Shown here piece after piece: positions 1 through 7,490 of a DNA stretch of 35,251 bases (position 1 is the stretch's first letter; each line of letters begins with the position of its first letter). A program made the position numbers and the translations under genes. A model generated the notes under the pieces. The model saw nothing but the letters and a program-made list of their open reading frames with translations, was not told where the DNA came from and searched no databases. Source of the stretch: Gammaproteobacteria bacterium. GTDB lineage: Bacteria > Pseudomonadota > Gammaproteobacteria > Eutrophobiales > Eutrophobiaceae. The DNA lies in the NCBI GenBank assembly GCA_026710545.1, contig JAPOQU010000066.1, positions 1 through 35,251 on the forward strand, given 5' to 3'.

Positions 1-125
1 TCGCTCCGGTTGCCATGAGGGCGCAAGCCCTCCCCACCGCCTGCGCGGCTATAACCGTAGTCTAACCGACTTCGGAGGACAGCCGGAGCCCTTTCATGTC
101 TCGTCGGTATGAGGCGAAGCTTCGC
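1..125. other. GC-rich, hairpin-forming segment replacing the expected HsdS 3' end
   Basis: HsdS-like coding similarity stops near base 125. Beyond it the sequence is GC-rich and full of short inverted repeats: GAGGGC-GCAA-GCCCTC at 17-32 (a six-pair stem with a GNRA tetraloop) and GCGAAGCTTCGC at 114-125. The frame stays open, but the peptide is Arg/Gly-rich and unlike an HsdS helix. It could be the edge of a structured mobile RNA such as a group II intron, or another insertion. The window ends before this can be decided. Confidence 0.3.
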
Positions 126-2594
126 TAGAGCTTGTTCTGCTTCGATTTCAGTAACAATGGTCAACTGAGTTTGGAGAGTAGGTATGGGGAGCTTGGCCTC
201 ATTCAAGCTGCGGATTGGCAATTGCGGTTGCGCGGCGCCAGATACGATCGCCTCACGCTGTTCCCTGAAGTTCTGGGATTGAAAGAAATGAAAAAGATAG
301 TTCCCGGATAATTCATTTTCATCGGGTCTGAAAATAAGCATTCCAGAATTAATTCTTATGTGGTCAAACGGTACTGAGCTATTGTAATAACCCGTGTTCC
401 CAATAGTTCCACGTGTGGTTAGAACGACATCACCACGACGGAGTTTGCCTTTGCGTAAAGCCTTATCTTTTTCCTCTGTAATATATTCAATCTCGTCAAA
501 GTCGAAGCCGTCTGAAAGGACATTTTTTGTGTTGAGAAATATGCAATGACCAAGTAACGAGAAATCTTCTTTCTTTGGATAATTTTTGCCCCTATCACCA
601 TCTATCATTTCAAAGGGAGCGTTAGCAAATGTTACCATCGGCCAGTCAGGGTCGATTGTGATATGTGGCCGGTAGTTTTCTACTACCGCTTGCGCCCCGT
701 CTATTACTTTCTGGTAGCCGTCAATCTTTGCCACAATCTCACGCTGTATCTCCAACGGTGGGAGAGGGATTTTGACTTTCCCCAAATTTGACCTGCTGAT
801 TCGTGGTCGAGTTGCTCCAGTCAGATAACCTTCAATATTTCTGTAATACAATTCCGACTTTGTAATTGCTACAAACAATTCTGGTAAAAGACTATGTTTG
901 TTAAACCTAATGATTGTGCAATCAACTGCGGTGATTTGTCGTGTATTTAAAAATGGTGCGATACAAGCGCGCCCAACAGGGTCAGGCAACCGAGAAACCA
1001 ATACATCTCCCGGAAATACCTCGGTGCAATTTAATCGCTTGAAGGTCTCTTCGCTTATGAAACGTGCGTTTTGAGGTTTATCCAGATATTTTCCATTTCC
1101 TATATTTCCTGTCTGAATTAGACGAATGCCTGAATCTGATTGATCCTTTGACTCAATCCAATCTCCGTCTACGAAAACATCAGCGATTTCTTCAAGTTTA
1201 ACCCATGGACAATTTTTCGTTTGTTCGGATACTTCCCGATACCTCTCTCCGCTCAAGTTATATTCGCCATCTGTAGCAATTCTCTTCTTCGCCACGATTT
1301 GTACGGAACCTTGCTCAGCCAGTATATTAAACATGGATTCAGGAGAATCCTTATCCTGTCCATCCATGTTCAAATATTCTATTGTCGCCTGCCTGATCGC
1401 CGGTAGGTCATTCTGATCGATTTCCCGCCTTTGTGCCCCCAAATCAAACCCATCATTTTCCACCTTGAAGAATCCAATGTTATCCCTGCGCCGAGCCAGC
1501 GCCTTATCCAGAAGCAGGATAGATGTCTTAACACCGGAGTAGGGATTGAACACCCCCGCCGGCAGGGAGATCACCGCAACAAGATATTCCTCCACCAGCA
1601 TCTTGCGCAGTTGTTTATAGGCATTTTGACTCTTGAAGACGATGCCTTCCGGCACGATGATGCCAGCGCGGCCATTGGGCGTCAGGTGTTCGGCCATGTA
1701 GTCCACGAACAAGACTTCACTGCGCTTGGATTTAACCGAAAAGCGGTTATGTGGCCTGATGCCGCCCCTGGGCGACATGAATGGTGGATTGGCCAGGACC
1801 ACGTCGGCGTAGTCGTTCCAGCGGTCTTCGCTGGTGAGCGTGTCGTACTCGTGGACTTGCGGCGCCACGAAACCATGCAGGTACAGGTTCACCAGGGACA
1901 GGCGCACCATGTCGGGCGAGATGTCATAGCCCTTGAAGTTGGCCGCCAGTTTCCCTTTTTCATCGGGTGTAAGCGTGCTATGGCCCTTTTCGTCGGTATT
2001 GGACTTCAGGATATGCTTGTATGACGAAATCAGGAATCCTGCAGTGCCGCACGCCGGGTCGAGTATGGTCTCGTCTTTTTTGGGATCGATGATGCCCACG
2101 ATAAAATCAATAATATGGCGCGGCGTACGGAACTGCCCGGCGTCGCCCTGGGAACCGAGCACGGACAACAGGTATTGGAAGGCATCGCCAAGGCGTTCGC
2201 TGTGGTCATACTCAAATTCGTCGATGATCTTGAGAAAAGCGCGCAACGTTTCCGGATTGCGGTAGGGCAGGAATGCGTTCTTGAAGATGTCACGGAACAG
2301 TGGCGGAATACCGGGATTCTCCGGCATACGTGTGATGGCATCGGAGTACAGGTTCAGGACTTCGTGGCCGCCCAGGCCAGATCGCACCAGCTTGGGCCAG
2401 CCGTACTGGACAAACTCACCGGCAAAAAACTTGCGGTTGCCGCCAAGTTCCTCGCTCTCCGCATCCATGTCGTCCATGAACTTGTAGATCAGGGCGATAG
2501 TAATCTGCTCTACCTGGCTTTTCGGGTCAGGCACTATGCCCACGAGGATGTCGCGGGCAGTGTCGATACGACTTTTAGTGTCGGCATCAAGCAT
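1..2594 (-). CDS. hsdM: Type I-like restriction-modification methylase fused to specificity domains (HsdM-HsdS), 3' end outside window
   Basis: One uninterrupted frame of at least 864 codons starts at an ATG (2594) and stays open to base 1. Residues 1-420 are an N6-adenine methyltransferase: an HsdM-type N-terminal helical region, motif I at 179-187 (DPACGTAGF) and motif IV NPPF at 269-272. Residues about 463-620 and 650-810 are two HsdS-like target-recognition domains, each ending in the conserved pattern around 'IPLPPLEIQREIV' (609-621) and 'IPTLQTQLTIV' (804-814). Normally HsdM and HsdS are separate subunits; here methylation and DNA recognition share one chain. It is the last gene of the operon hsdR, ORF6N, hsdMS, 5 nt after the ORF6N stop, with AGGAG 9 nt upstream of the start. 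The last 40 or so residues (after 822) do not look like an HsdS tail. Modification methylase is confident; the true C-terminus is unknown. Confidence 0.88.
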   Translation of the reverse strand, partial: MLDADTKSRIDTARDILVGIVPDPKSQVEQITIALIYKFMDDMDAESEELGGNRKFFAGEFVQYGWPKLVRSGLGGHEVLNLYSDAITRMPENPGIPPLFRDIFKNAFLPYRNPETLRAFLKIIDEFEYDHSERLGDAFQYLLSVLGSQGDAGQFRTPRHIIDFIVGIIDPKKDETILDPACGTAGFLISSYKHILKSNTDEKGHSTLTPDEKGKLAANFKGYDISPDMVRLSLVNLYLHGFVAPQVHEYDTLTSEDRWNDYADVVLANPPFMSPRGGIRPHNRFSVKSKRSEVLFVDYMAEHLTPNGRAGIIVPEGIVFKSQNAYKQLRKMLVEEYLVAVISLPAGVFNPYSGVKTSILLLDKALARRRDNIGFFKVENDGFDLGAQRREIDQNDLPAIRQATIEYLNMDGQDKDSPESMFNILAEQGSVQIVAKKRIATDGEYNLSGERYREVSEQTKNCPWVKLEEIADVFVDGDWIESKDQSDSGIRLIQTGNIGNGKYLDKPQNARFISEETFKRLNCTEVFPGDVLVSRLPDPVGRACIAPFLNTRQITAVDCTIIRFNKHSLLPELFVAITKSELYYRNIEGYLTGATRPRISRSNLGKVKIPLPPLEIQREIVAKIDGYQKVIDGAQAVVENYRPHITIDPDWPMVTFANAPFEMIDGDRGKNYPKKEDFSLLGHCIFLNTKNVLSDGFDFDEIEYITEEKDKALRKGKLRRGDVVLTTRGTIGNTGYYNSSVPFDHIRINSGMLIFRPDENELSGNYLFHFFQSQNFREQREAIVSGAAQPQLPIRSLNEAKLPIPTLQTQLTIVTEIEAEQALAKLRLIPTRHERAPAVLRSRLDYGYSRAGGGEGLRPHGNRS

Positions 2595-2599
2595 ACTCC

Positions 2600-3145
2600 T
2601 TATTTCTCCTGGTTGTTATTGTCCCAAACGAAACCAATTGGCCGCTTGTTATCAGTGGCAGATGATCTCATGAGTTGTTTAATGGCATCAAAAACACTTC
2701 TGAATTGTTCATCATATTTTTGCTCAAGCTCGTTGATCTTTTGTTCCAAGCCCTTGTTGGATGCCAGCATCTCTCGTAAACGTACGAACGCGCGCATGAT
2801 CTCAATATTCACTTTTACCGCCTGCTCACTGTTTAAGATACCAGAGAGCATGGCCACGCCTTGTTCGGTAAAAGCATAAGGCGGGTAACGCCGGCCTCCC
2901 CGTTTTGAGGTCACAAATTGTGACCTCAAATTGTCAAACTCTTCATTGTTGAGTTGGAACATAAAATCTGCAGGAAAACGATTAATATTGCGCCTGACAG
3001 CCTGGGTCAGAACTTTGGTTTGCACTCCATAGAGGATCGCAAGATCGGCGTCAAGTATAATTTTTTTACCCCGTATGAAATAGATATAACGCTCAATCTG
3101 AATGGCTGGTATGGTTGATCTGGATTTCCTGACCTGTTTTGTCAT
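2600..3145 (-). CDS. ORF6N-domain DNA-binding protein in the restriction-modification operon
   Basis: A 181-residue protein with the ORF6N domain at about residues 15-120: an 'RG.K.ILDADLA.LYGV' segment, 'RFPADFMFQL', and 'PYAFTEQGVAMLSGIL' followed by an 'I..MRAFVRLREML' helix. A Glu/Lys-rich coiled coil covers about 120-160. ORF6N is a phage-derived DNA-binding domain related to KilA-N modules and is often found beside type I restriction genes, where its role is unknown. It lies 27 nt after the hsdR stop and 5 nt before the hsdMS start, so it is co-transcribed with both. A near-perfect palindrome is embedded in its coding sequence (2904-2930). Family call is confident; function is not known. 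Confidence 0.85.
   Translation of the reverse strand: MTKQVRKSRSTIPAIQIERYIYFIRGKKIILDADLAILYGVQTKVLTQAVRRNINRFPADFMFQLNNEEFDNLRSQFVTSKRGGRRYPPYAFTEQGVAMLSGILNSEQAVKVNIEIMRAFVRLREMLASNKGLEQKINELEQKYDEQFRSVFDAIKQLMRSSATDNKRPIGFVWDNNNQEK
2904..2930. repeat. Perfect 13-bp inverted repeat inside the first ORF6N gene
   Basis: Arms TTTGAGGTCACAA (2904-2916) and TTGTGACCTCAAA (2918-2930) are perfect reverse complements around one central base. On the minus strand this encodes the 'LRSQFVTSK' part of the ORF6N domain. The same architecture occurs in the second ORF6N gene (11796-11824) and in the sequence upstream of that gene (12205-12235). Confidence 0.8.
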
Positions 3146-3172
3146 TCCATGTTCTCCTTGTTCTTTGCCTTG

Positions 3173-5380
3173 TCACATAAACTGGTTCAATGATACATAG
3201 TCTTTTACGTATTCTGGAATTATATCGCGGTATTCCTCCGGCACTGCGCGCAGGTCGCGACTGGAGAAGACCGGGTTGGTTGCGAGATCAGTAAAATCCC
3301 GGTTCTCTACGATGTGGCGTATCTGGTTATTGCTGACGTAAGCCTTGAAGAACGCCTTGATGGCAGGGATTGAATCCGTAGGTTTATAATCTGCCACGAA
3401 TTTGGCAAATTCTTCTTCCAGCAACTCGTCTTTAGACTTGAAGCGCGGGATCAGGCCGAATACTTTTTCCAGTATCTCGCGCAGTGTCAGGCGCCGGTCC
3501 ACGGCCGCGGCCCGGCGCAGCTTGTCCAGGCTGTAGTATTCCTCCGGCTTGTCGAAGACCTCACGGTTTACGTAATCAATGACCCGGTCCCACTCTCCGG
3601 CTTCAACCGCCTTGGCGATGGTTTCATTCTCGCGCACCGTATCCGCGAAGCGGTCGAAGAACATCATCCGGTCGATCCTCATGCCTTCAAGACCGATGAT
3701 CTGTTCGTCCTGGGAGGAGAGTGTGTCATCGCCCGTGTACTCGTAACCGCCAACCGGCGTCGGTCCCTCGCCGCCTCCACTGCCGCCCCCGGGTTCGGGC
3801 AGATCGATCACTTCGTCGTAGTCAAATTCGGTTTCGAAGTAATCGCAGTTGCCGAAAAAGTCGAACAGCTTGAACGCGGTCTTGCTCGGTTCGGCGACCG
3901 CCTCCTTCATTTCGTCGTTGAACAACAGTTCCAGGAAATTGTGGGTACGGGTGCCGCGCCCCTTTATCTGGATAAAATCGGTCGGTGAGAAGATGGGCCG
4001 GAACATGCCAATATTAAGAATGTCCGTGCAGTCGTAACCGGTCGTCATCATGCCGACCGTAACGCACACGCGCGCCTTGCTGGTGCGGTACTCCGGCATA
4101 AAATTGGCCGAACCCAGCAGGTTGTTATTGGCGAAGTTAATGGTGAACTGCTGGGCGTCCGGCACCTGGGAGGTGACCTGCATGGCAAAGTCCGATTGAT
4201 ATTTGCCGGGAAACAGGGCGTCGGCCATCACGTTGAGGATTTGCGCGAGCCTGGCCGCGTGCCGCTGGCTGACGGTGAAGATAATGGATTTGCCGAGCTC
4301 TCCGCTGACCGGATCGCGCAAGGCGTTTTGCAAAAAGGTCTTGCAGAACAGCTCGTTTGTAGCTTCGGAGAAAAACTTTTTTTCAAAGTCCCTCTTCATG
4401 TAGCTTTCCTCCTGGTCTTCGCCCGTGTCATCGGTAAAGGTGACTACGAAGCCTTTCTCGGACAGGAGTTGCGTGGTCACGTCTGTACGGGCGTCCACCA
4501 CGGTCGGATTGATCAGGACTTTGCCCTTGACGCCATCCAGCAGCGAATAACGGAAGGTGGGTTGACCGCTCTCACAGCCGAAGGTGCGGTAGGTGTCGAG
4601 CAGCAGGCGCCGTTCAAGTTCTCGCGGGTCGCGCAATTTAGCGTCGCCGGCTGTTTTGCCAACTACACCTTTCAGGTAATCCCGCGGCGTGGCGGTCAGA
4701 CCGAGTTTGTAGCCGATGAAATATTCAAATACCGCCCTGGCGTTCCCGCCGATTGATCGGTGGGCCTCGTCCGAGATGACGAGATCGAAATCGGTGGGAG
4801 AGAAAAGCTGCTGGTACTTGTTGTTGAACAGTAGGGACTGGACGGTAGTGACGACAATCTCAGCGCGCCGCCAGTCAGTGCGTTTCTCCTTATATACAAC
4901 TGTCTGGAAGTCATTTTTCAGCAGGGCTGTAAAAACTTTCCTGGCCTGATCTTCCAGTTCAAGGCGGTCCACCAGGAACAGGACACGATGGGCATTGCCG
5001 GTACGCAGGAACAGTTTGATAACGGCCGCGGCGGTGAGGGTCTTGCCGGTGCCGGTGGCCATCTCGAACAAAAAGCGGTCCTTCCGTTCCTTGACCGCGT
5101 TTTGCAGGGCGTGTACGGCGTCAAGCTGGTATTCGCGCAGGAAACGCAGTTTGTTGGTCTGGATATAGACAGGTTGCTCGTCGGCTATTTTCCAGGCGGC
5201 ATCGCTTGCGTAGCTTGGTCTTTGTGTGAGGACGATGCCCAGGTCGTCAAGGTCGGATTCCCGGATGCTGGCGCCTGCTTCCAGGACTATGTTGGCGGGT
5301 TTATCGTTTTCGGCAAAAAAGCGCCAGCCGGCTTCTTCGAGCAGCTTGTTGATCTTGATGCGGGCTGTGGCTTCGTTCAC
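3173..5380 (-). CDS. hsdR: Type I restriction enzyme R subunit, EcoEI-like, apparently lacking the nuclease domain
   Basis: A 735-residue SF2 translocase of the EcoEI R type: Walker A ATGTGKT (108-114), DEAH box (204-207), TATP (229-232), an 'IQIKGRGTRTH' motif VI near 470, and an EcoEI-type C-terminal domain. Family members of this type carry an N-terminal PD-(D/E)XK nuclease of roughly 120 residues between an 'ANI.LE' segment and the 'VLTQRPSY' segment that precedes the helicase. Here the two segments (29-34 and 50-57) are almost adjacent, and no D...ExK pattern lies between them, so the cleavage domain appears deleted in frame. The start is a GTG at 5380; an in-frame stop lies just upstream and no good ribosome site is visible. 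It heads the operon with ORF6N and hsdMS. ATPase/translocase activity is plausible; DNA cleavage by this chain is doubtful. Confidence 0.88.
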   Translation of the reverse strand: MNEATARIKINKLLEEAGWRFFAENDKPANIVLEAGASIRESDLDDLGIVLTQRPSYASDAAWKIADEQPVYIQTNKLRFLREYQLDAVHALQNAVKERKDRFLFEMATGTGKTLTAAAVIKLFLRTGNAHRVLFLVDRLELEDQARKVFTALLKNDFQTVVYKEKRTDWRRAEIVVTTVQSLLFNNKYQQLFSPTDFDLVISDEAHRSIGGNARAVFEYFIGYKLGLTATPRDYLKGVVGKTAGDAKLRDPRELERRLLLDTYRTFGCESGQPTFRYSLLDGVKGKVLINPTVVDARTDVTTQLLSEKGFVVTFTDDTGEDQEESYMKRDFEKKFFSEATNELFCKTFLQNALRDPVSGELGKSIIFTVSQRHAARLAQILNVMADALFPGKYQSDFAMQVTSQVPDAQQFTINFANNNLLGSANFMPEYRTSKARVCVTVGMMTTGYDCTDILNIGMFRPIFSPTDFIQIKGRGTRTHNFLELLFNDEMKEAVAEPSKTAFKLFDFFGNCDYFETEFDYDEVIDLPEPGGGSGGGEGPTPVGGYEYTGDDTLSSQDEQIIGLEGMRIDRMMFFDRFADTVRENETIAKAVEAGEWDRVIDYVNREVFDKPEEYYSLDKLRRAAAVDRRLTLREILEKVFGLIPRFKSKDELLEEEFAKFVADYKPTDSIPAIKAFFKAYVSNNQIRHIVENRDFTDLATNPVFSSRDLRAVPEEYRDIIPEYVKDYVSLNQFM

Positions 5381-5514
5381 GGAGATTTCTGCAATCAGTA
5401 AATTGCGGGGTTATTCTACACGGAATAATGAAGATTGTTTTTGACTGGATTCCGGCTTACTACATGCACGGGCAAGCTGTGTAGGTAGAGAAATAGTCAA
5501 ATAATGCCAGAAGG

Positions 5515-5532
5515 TATGGCTGAATAGCCATA
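5515..5532. promoter_or_regulatory. Inverted repeat upstream of the brnT/brnA remnant operon
   Basis: Arms TATGGCT and AGCCATA surround a 4-nt GAAT centre, 20 nt before the truncated brnT start and next to an AT-rich stretch that could hold a -10 box. BrnTA-type modules are usually autoregulated by BrnA binding upstream, so this is a candidate operator. The assignment is inferred from position and symmetry only. Confidence 0.35.
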
Positions 5533-5551
5533 TTTATGCTATTCTCCAACT

Positions 5552-5635
5552 ATGCTGGAAAGCCATTTTGAGTGGGATGAAGGCCAGAAATGGTCGTATC
5601 CGAATAATCGGCGCCGGCTATTGGCGAAAGGGTAA
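5552..5635 (+). pseudogene. Truncated BrnT-family toxin remnant (27 codons)
   Basis: ATG at 5552 opens a 27-residue frame beginning 'MLESHFEWDEGQKW' and ending 'RRRLLAKG' before a TAA at 5633-5635. 'FEWDE.K' is the usual start of BrnT ribonuclease toxins, which are about 90 residues long. The middle of the protein is missing, leaving a head joined to a short basic tail. It lies 8 nt before the intact brnA-like gene, the normal toxin-antitoxin order. The toxin cannot be functional. Identification rests on the short N-terminal motif plus context. Confidence 0.5.
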
Positions 5636-5643
5636 GAAAATCT

Positions 5644-5886
5644 ATGAGCAGGCAAATTCAATACACAGATGAGCCAATCGGCCACTTCAGGCAAGTCGTC
5701 GACTTTCTGCCGTCGCCTGAAGAACTCAAATTGAAGAGTGAAACCACAAAAATTACTATTTCACTGAGTACCGAAAGTCTTGCTTACTTCAAGGAAGTCG
5801 CCAGGGCCAACCACAGTCAATACCAGAAAATGATTCGCCAGTTACTGGATGATTATGTGGCGCACCAGAAAAGTGCCGGAGAGTGA
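5644..5886 (+). CDS. brnA: BrnA/CopG-type antitoxin, apparently orphaned
   Basis: An 80-residue protein. Residues 36-70 ('TKITISLSTESLAYFKEVARANHSQYQKMIRQLLDDYV') read as a ribbon-helix-helix DNA-binding fold: a beta strand, a helix, and a second helix with the typical 'YQ.MIRQLLD.YV' ending of BrnA antitoxins. BrnA normally neutralises the BrnT ribonuclease and represses its own operon. The partner toxin just upstream (5552-5635) is only a stub, so this gene may persist as a solitary repressor or as an anti-addiction relic. Its last 70 nt are the start of a repeat found again at 6977-7125. Confidence 0.75.
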   Translation: MSRQIQYTDEPIGHFRQVVDFLPSPEELKLKSETTKITISLSTESLAYFKEVARANHSQYQKMIRQLLDDYVAHQKSAGE

Positions 5887-5965
5887 TTAAACTGTTGAAG
5901 GAAGATTGACCACAGCAATCGCGGTGACAGTAACTCTTTCTTCATTCTCCATCCGGATGTCCAGG
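5817..5965. repeat. Direct repeat copy A (brnA 3' end plus maoC 3' end)
   Basis: These 149 bases align without gaps to 6977-7125, at an estimated three-quarters identity by eye. Both copies contain the end of a BrnA-type gene on the plus strand facing the end of a MaoC-type gene on the minus strand. In copy A brnA is intact and the maoC part is a stub. The two copies flank the carbonic anhydrase gene. Confidence 0.8.
5887..5965 (-). pseudogene. 3' remnant of a MaoC-type hydratase gene
   Basis: The minus strand encodes 'DIRMENEERVTVTAIAVV' plus a short tail, nearly the same as the last 22 residues of the intact MaoC protein at 7053-7490 ('DIWMENEERVTVTAVAEVV'). Upstream of this stub the reading frame continues only as unrelated sequence. 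It is a decayed paralogous end, part of repeat copy A. Confidence 0.75.
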
Positions 5966-6070
5966 TTATTGAGCGCTTTCCTCAATGGCTGCGACCCATT
6001 GGTGGTGATTAGCTTGGCACTGATCGGGATCAGGGCTCTGGTGATCGGCAGTCTGGAGTACAACCTATGA
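5957..6070 (+). other. Short hydrophobic open frame, possible membrane-protein remnant
   Basis: A 37-codon frame contains 'DPLVVISLALIGIRALVIG', a credible transmembrane segment, and stops at 6068-6070. It overlaps the maoC stub and has no clear ribosome site, so it is more likely the debris of a membrane gene than a functional peptide. The rest of 6071-6134 holds only the leader of the carbonic anhydrase gene. Confidence 0.2.
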
Positions 6071-6134
6071 ATACTACCCTGTTGATTACCGGGACGATCG
6101 TCGAACGGGACTCCCACGAAAAGGTTTAGAACAA

Positions 6135-6917
6135 ATGAACAAGCTCAAATTAATCAGTGGTATTTGTTTGATTGGTATCGGTATAAACGGCTGTTCAGAG
6201 TCAGAGGATCCGTCGCCCCAGGCTGAGAAGGTGGTGTGGGGTTACGAAGCAGAGAACGGGGTGGACGTCTGGGGCCAGCTAAGTCCTGACTTTGCTTTAT
6301 GTGCTGAAGGAACGCTGCAGTCTCCCATCGACTTTGTCAATGCCACGTCATCGGAACTTCCTGAGATCGTCTTCAACTATAGGCCGGTGGCGGCAAGTAT
6401 CCACCATAACGGCCACACGATTGAAGTAACGCCTGCCGAAGAAAACTGGATGGAGGTTGATAGTGGAAGGTATGAACTGTTGCAGTTCCATTTCCACGCG
6501 CCAAGCGAACACACGGTGGCCGGCCGGTCATTTGATATGGAGGTGCACCTCGTGCATGGTAACGCGGAGGGCACCCTGGCAGTCATCGGCATTTTGGTTG
6601 AGCAGGGCAGCGATAATGCGGCGTTCAATTCCATGTGGGCCAATTTGCCGGGCACGCCTGGTGTAACGAACAGCATAGATAACGATACCATTAATGCCGG
6701 GGACTTGCTGCCGGGTGAAAGGCAGACCTATCGCTATGATGGTTCGTTGACTACGCCTCCCTGTTCAGAAGGTGTCAAATGGAATGTACTGACAACGCCC
6801 ATTGAGCTGTCCGAAACGCAGATCTCCGCATTCAAAGCCGTTGTTAGTGACAACAATCGGCCGGTACAACCGCTAAATGAGCGTGAACTGTTGCTGGATG
6901 TTGCGGGAGACGGTTAG
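6135..6917 (+). CDS. cah: Alpha-class carbonic anhydrase, lipoprotein
   Basis: A 260-residue zinc enzyme that interconverts CO2 and bicarbonate in the periplasm. A hydrophobic N-terminus ends in the lipobox 'INGC', with Cys20 as the likely lipidation site. Zinc ligands are His119 and His121 in 'QFHFH' and His138 in 'MEVHLVH'. The substrate-pocket motif 'LTTPPCSEGVKW' is at 205-216. Cys56 and Cys210 are placed for the conserved disulphide. Start ATG at 6135 has AAAGG about 9 nt upstream. It stands alone on the plus strand between two convergent gene ends that are paralogous repeats (5817-5965 and 6977-7125), so it was probably brought in or kept during a duplication and deletion at this site. 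Confidence 0.93.
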   Translation: MNKLKLISGICLIGIGINGCSESEDPSPQAEKVVWGYEAENGVDVWGQLSPDFALCAEGTLQSPIDFVNATSSELPEIVFNYRPVAASIHHNGHTIEVTPAEENWMEVDSGRYELLQFHFHAPSEHTVAGRSFDMEVHLVHGNAEGTLAVIGILVEQGSDNAAFNSMWANLPGTPGVTNSIDNDTINAGDLLPGERQTYRYDGSLTTPPCSEGVKWNVLTTPIELSETQISAFKAVVSDNNRPVQPLNERELLLDVAGDG

Positions 6918-6976
6918 AGCAGAAAAGAAGGGAAATCGAAAAATCGGTTAGCTGGAATAACCACCCTTTTCCTCAT

Positions 6977-7125
6977 TCAATACCAGAAAATGATCCGGCA
7001 ATTGCTTGATGAATATGTTGCACACCGGAAAAATGCAGGGGAGTAATTCAACTTAAGAAGGAAGAACCACCTCTGCAACCGCAGTGACCGTAACCCTTTC
7101 TTCATTCTCCATCCAAATGTCCAGG
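6977..7125. repeat. Direct repeat copy B (brnA 3' end plus maoC 3' end)
   Basis: Gap-free counterpart of 5817-5965. Here the situation is reversed: the MaoC gene is complete and the brnA part is a 22-codon stub. The clean left boundary, where similarity begins at the same base of the brnA codon frame, suggests a recombination or insertion junction at 6976/6977. Confidence 0.8.
6978..7046 (+). pseudogene. 3' remnant of a second BrnA-type antitoxin gene
   Basis: The plus strand reads 'QYQKMIRQLLDEYVAHRKNAGE' and then TAA, differing from the end of the intact antitoxin at 5644-5886 by only a few residues. The first two-thirds of the gene are absent; the upstream bases are the end of the carbonic anhydrase intergenic region. 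Conservation of the peptide despite silent base changes points to an older paralogue that was later truncated. Confidence 0.75.
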
Positions 7126-7490
7126 CTCACTGTTCCGTCATCCTGCTTGCCGGTTACCTTGCCCCTGCAATAGACGACGTCGCCGACGACGTTGAAGGAC
7201 TTCATCTGCAGGGAGCCGATCTTTTTCAGCCGGCCTCTCGTTCCCATCCACTCCCGCAGCATTCTTTCGAACAGGCCGATGATGAAAAACGTATTCATGT
7301 AAGCATCGGTGGCGCCGGTCGACTGCGCCACTTCCCGGTCGTGGTGGATCAGTGACAGGTCGCGGTTGGAGCCGGCTTCCATCACCAGGCGTTGCAGGGT
7401 GATGGGCATGAAGATTTCCGGAATCTCCGCGCCGACGACTACATCGTCAAGGGTTATCTGCCTGGACCAGTCCACCATGTCAGTTTTCAC
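7053..7490 (-). CDS. MaoC-like (R)-enoyl-CoA hydratase, small subunit type
   Basis: A 145-residue hot-dog-fold protein. Residues 41-60 ('SNRDLSLIHHDREVAQSTGA') match the MaoC hydratase motif, with Asp44 and His49 as the likely catalytic pair that adds water across a 2-enoyl-CoA. It is the last gene of the catabolic operon and overlaps the upstream FAS1-type dehydratase by 11 nt, suggesting a heteromeric hydratase with it. In steroid side-chain degradation, ChsH1 (catalytic MaoC) pairs with the MaoC part of ChsH2 in this way. Substrate here is not shown by sequence. Confidence 0.85.
   Translation of the reverse strand: MKTDMVDWSRQITLDDVVVGAEIPEIFMPITLQRLVMEAGSNRDLSLIHHDREVAQSTGATDAYMNTFFIIGLFERMLREWMGTRGRLKKIGSLQMKSFNVVGDVVYCRGKVTGKQDDGTVSLDIWMENEERVTVTAVAEVVLPS

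Noticed and set aside
60..66. GTCTAAC, matching the RYYYAAC core of integron attC sites
   Set aside because: No matching GTTRRRY core at a proper distance, and no integrase or cassette-like genes nearby; a 7-base match is expected by chance.
1..2594. Type IIG restriction enzyme (single chain with nuclease, methylase and specificity)
   Set aside because: The chain begins directly with an HsdM-type N-terminus and has no nuclease domain, and a separate hsdR is in the operon.
1431..2879. Long open frames on the plus strand opposite the hsdMS gene
   Set aside because: They are antisense to clear methylase motifs and show no family features; similar mirror frames occur opposite hsdR, the thiolases, the dehydrogenase and the oxidoreductase, as expected in GC-rich coding sequence.
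6067..6129. A 20-codon frame just before the carbonic anhydrase gene
   Set aside because: No ribosome site or recognisable product; treated as leader sequence.
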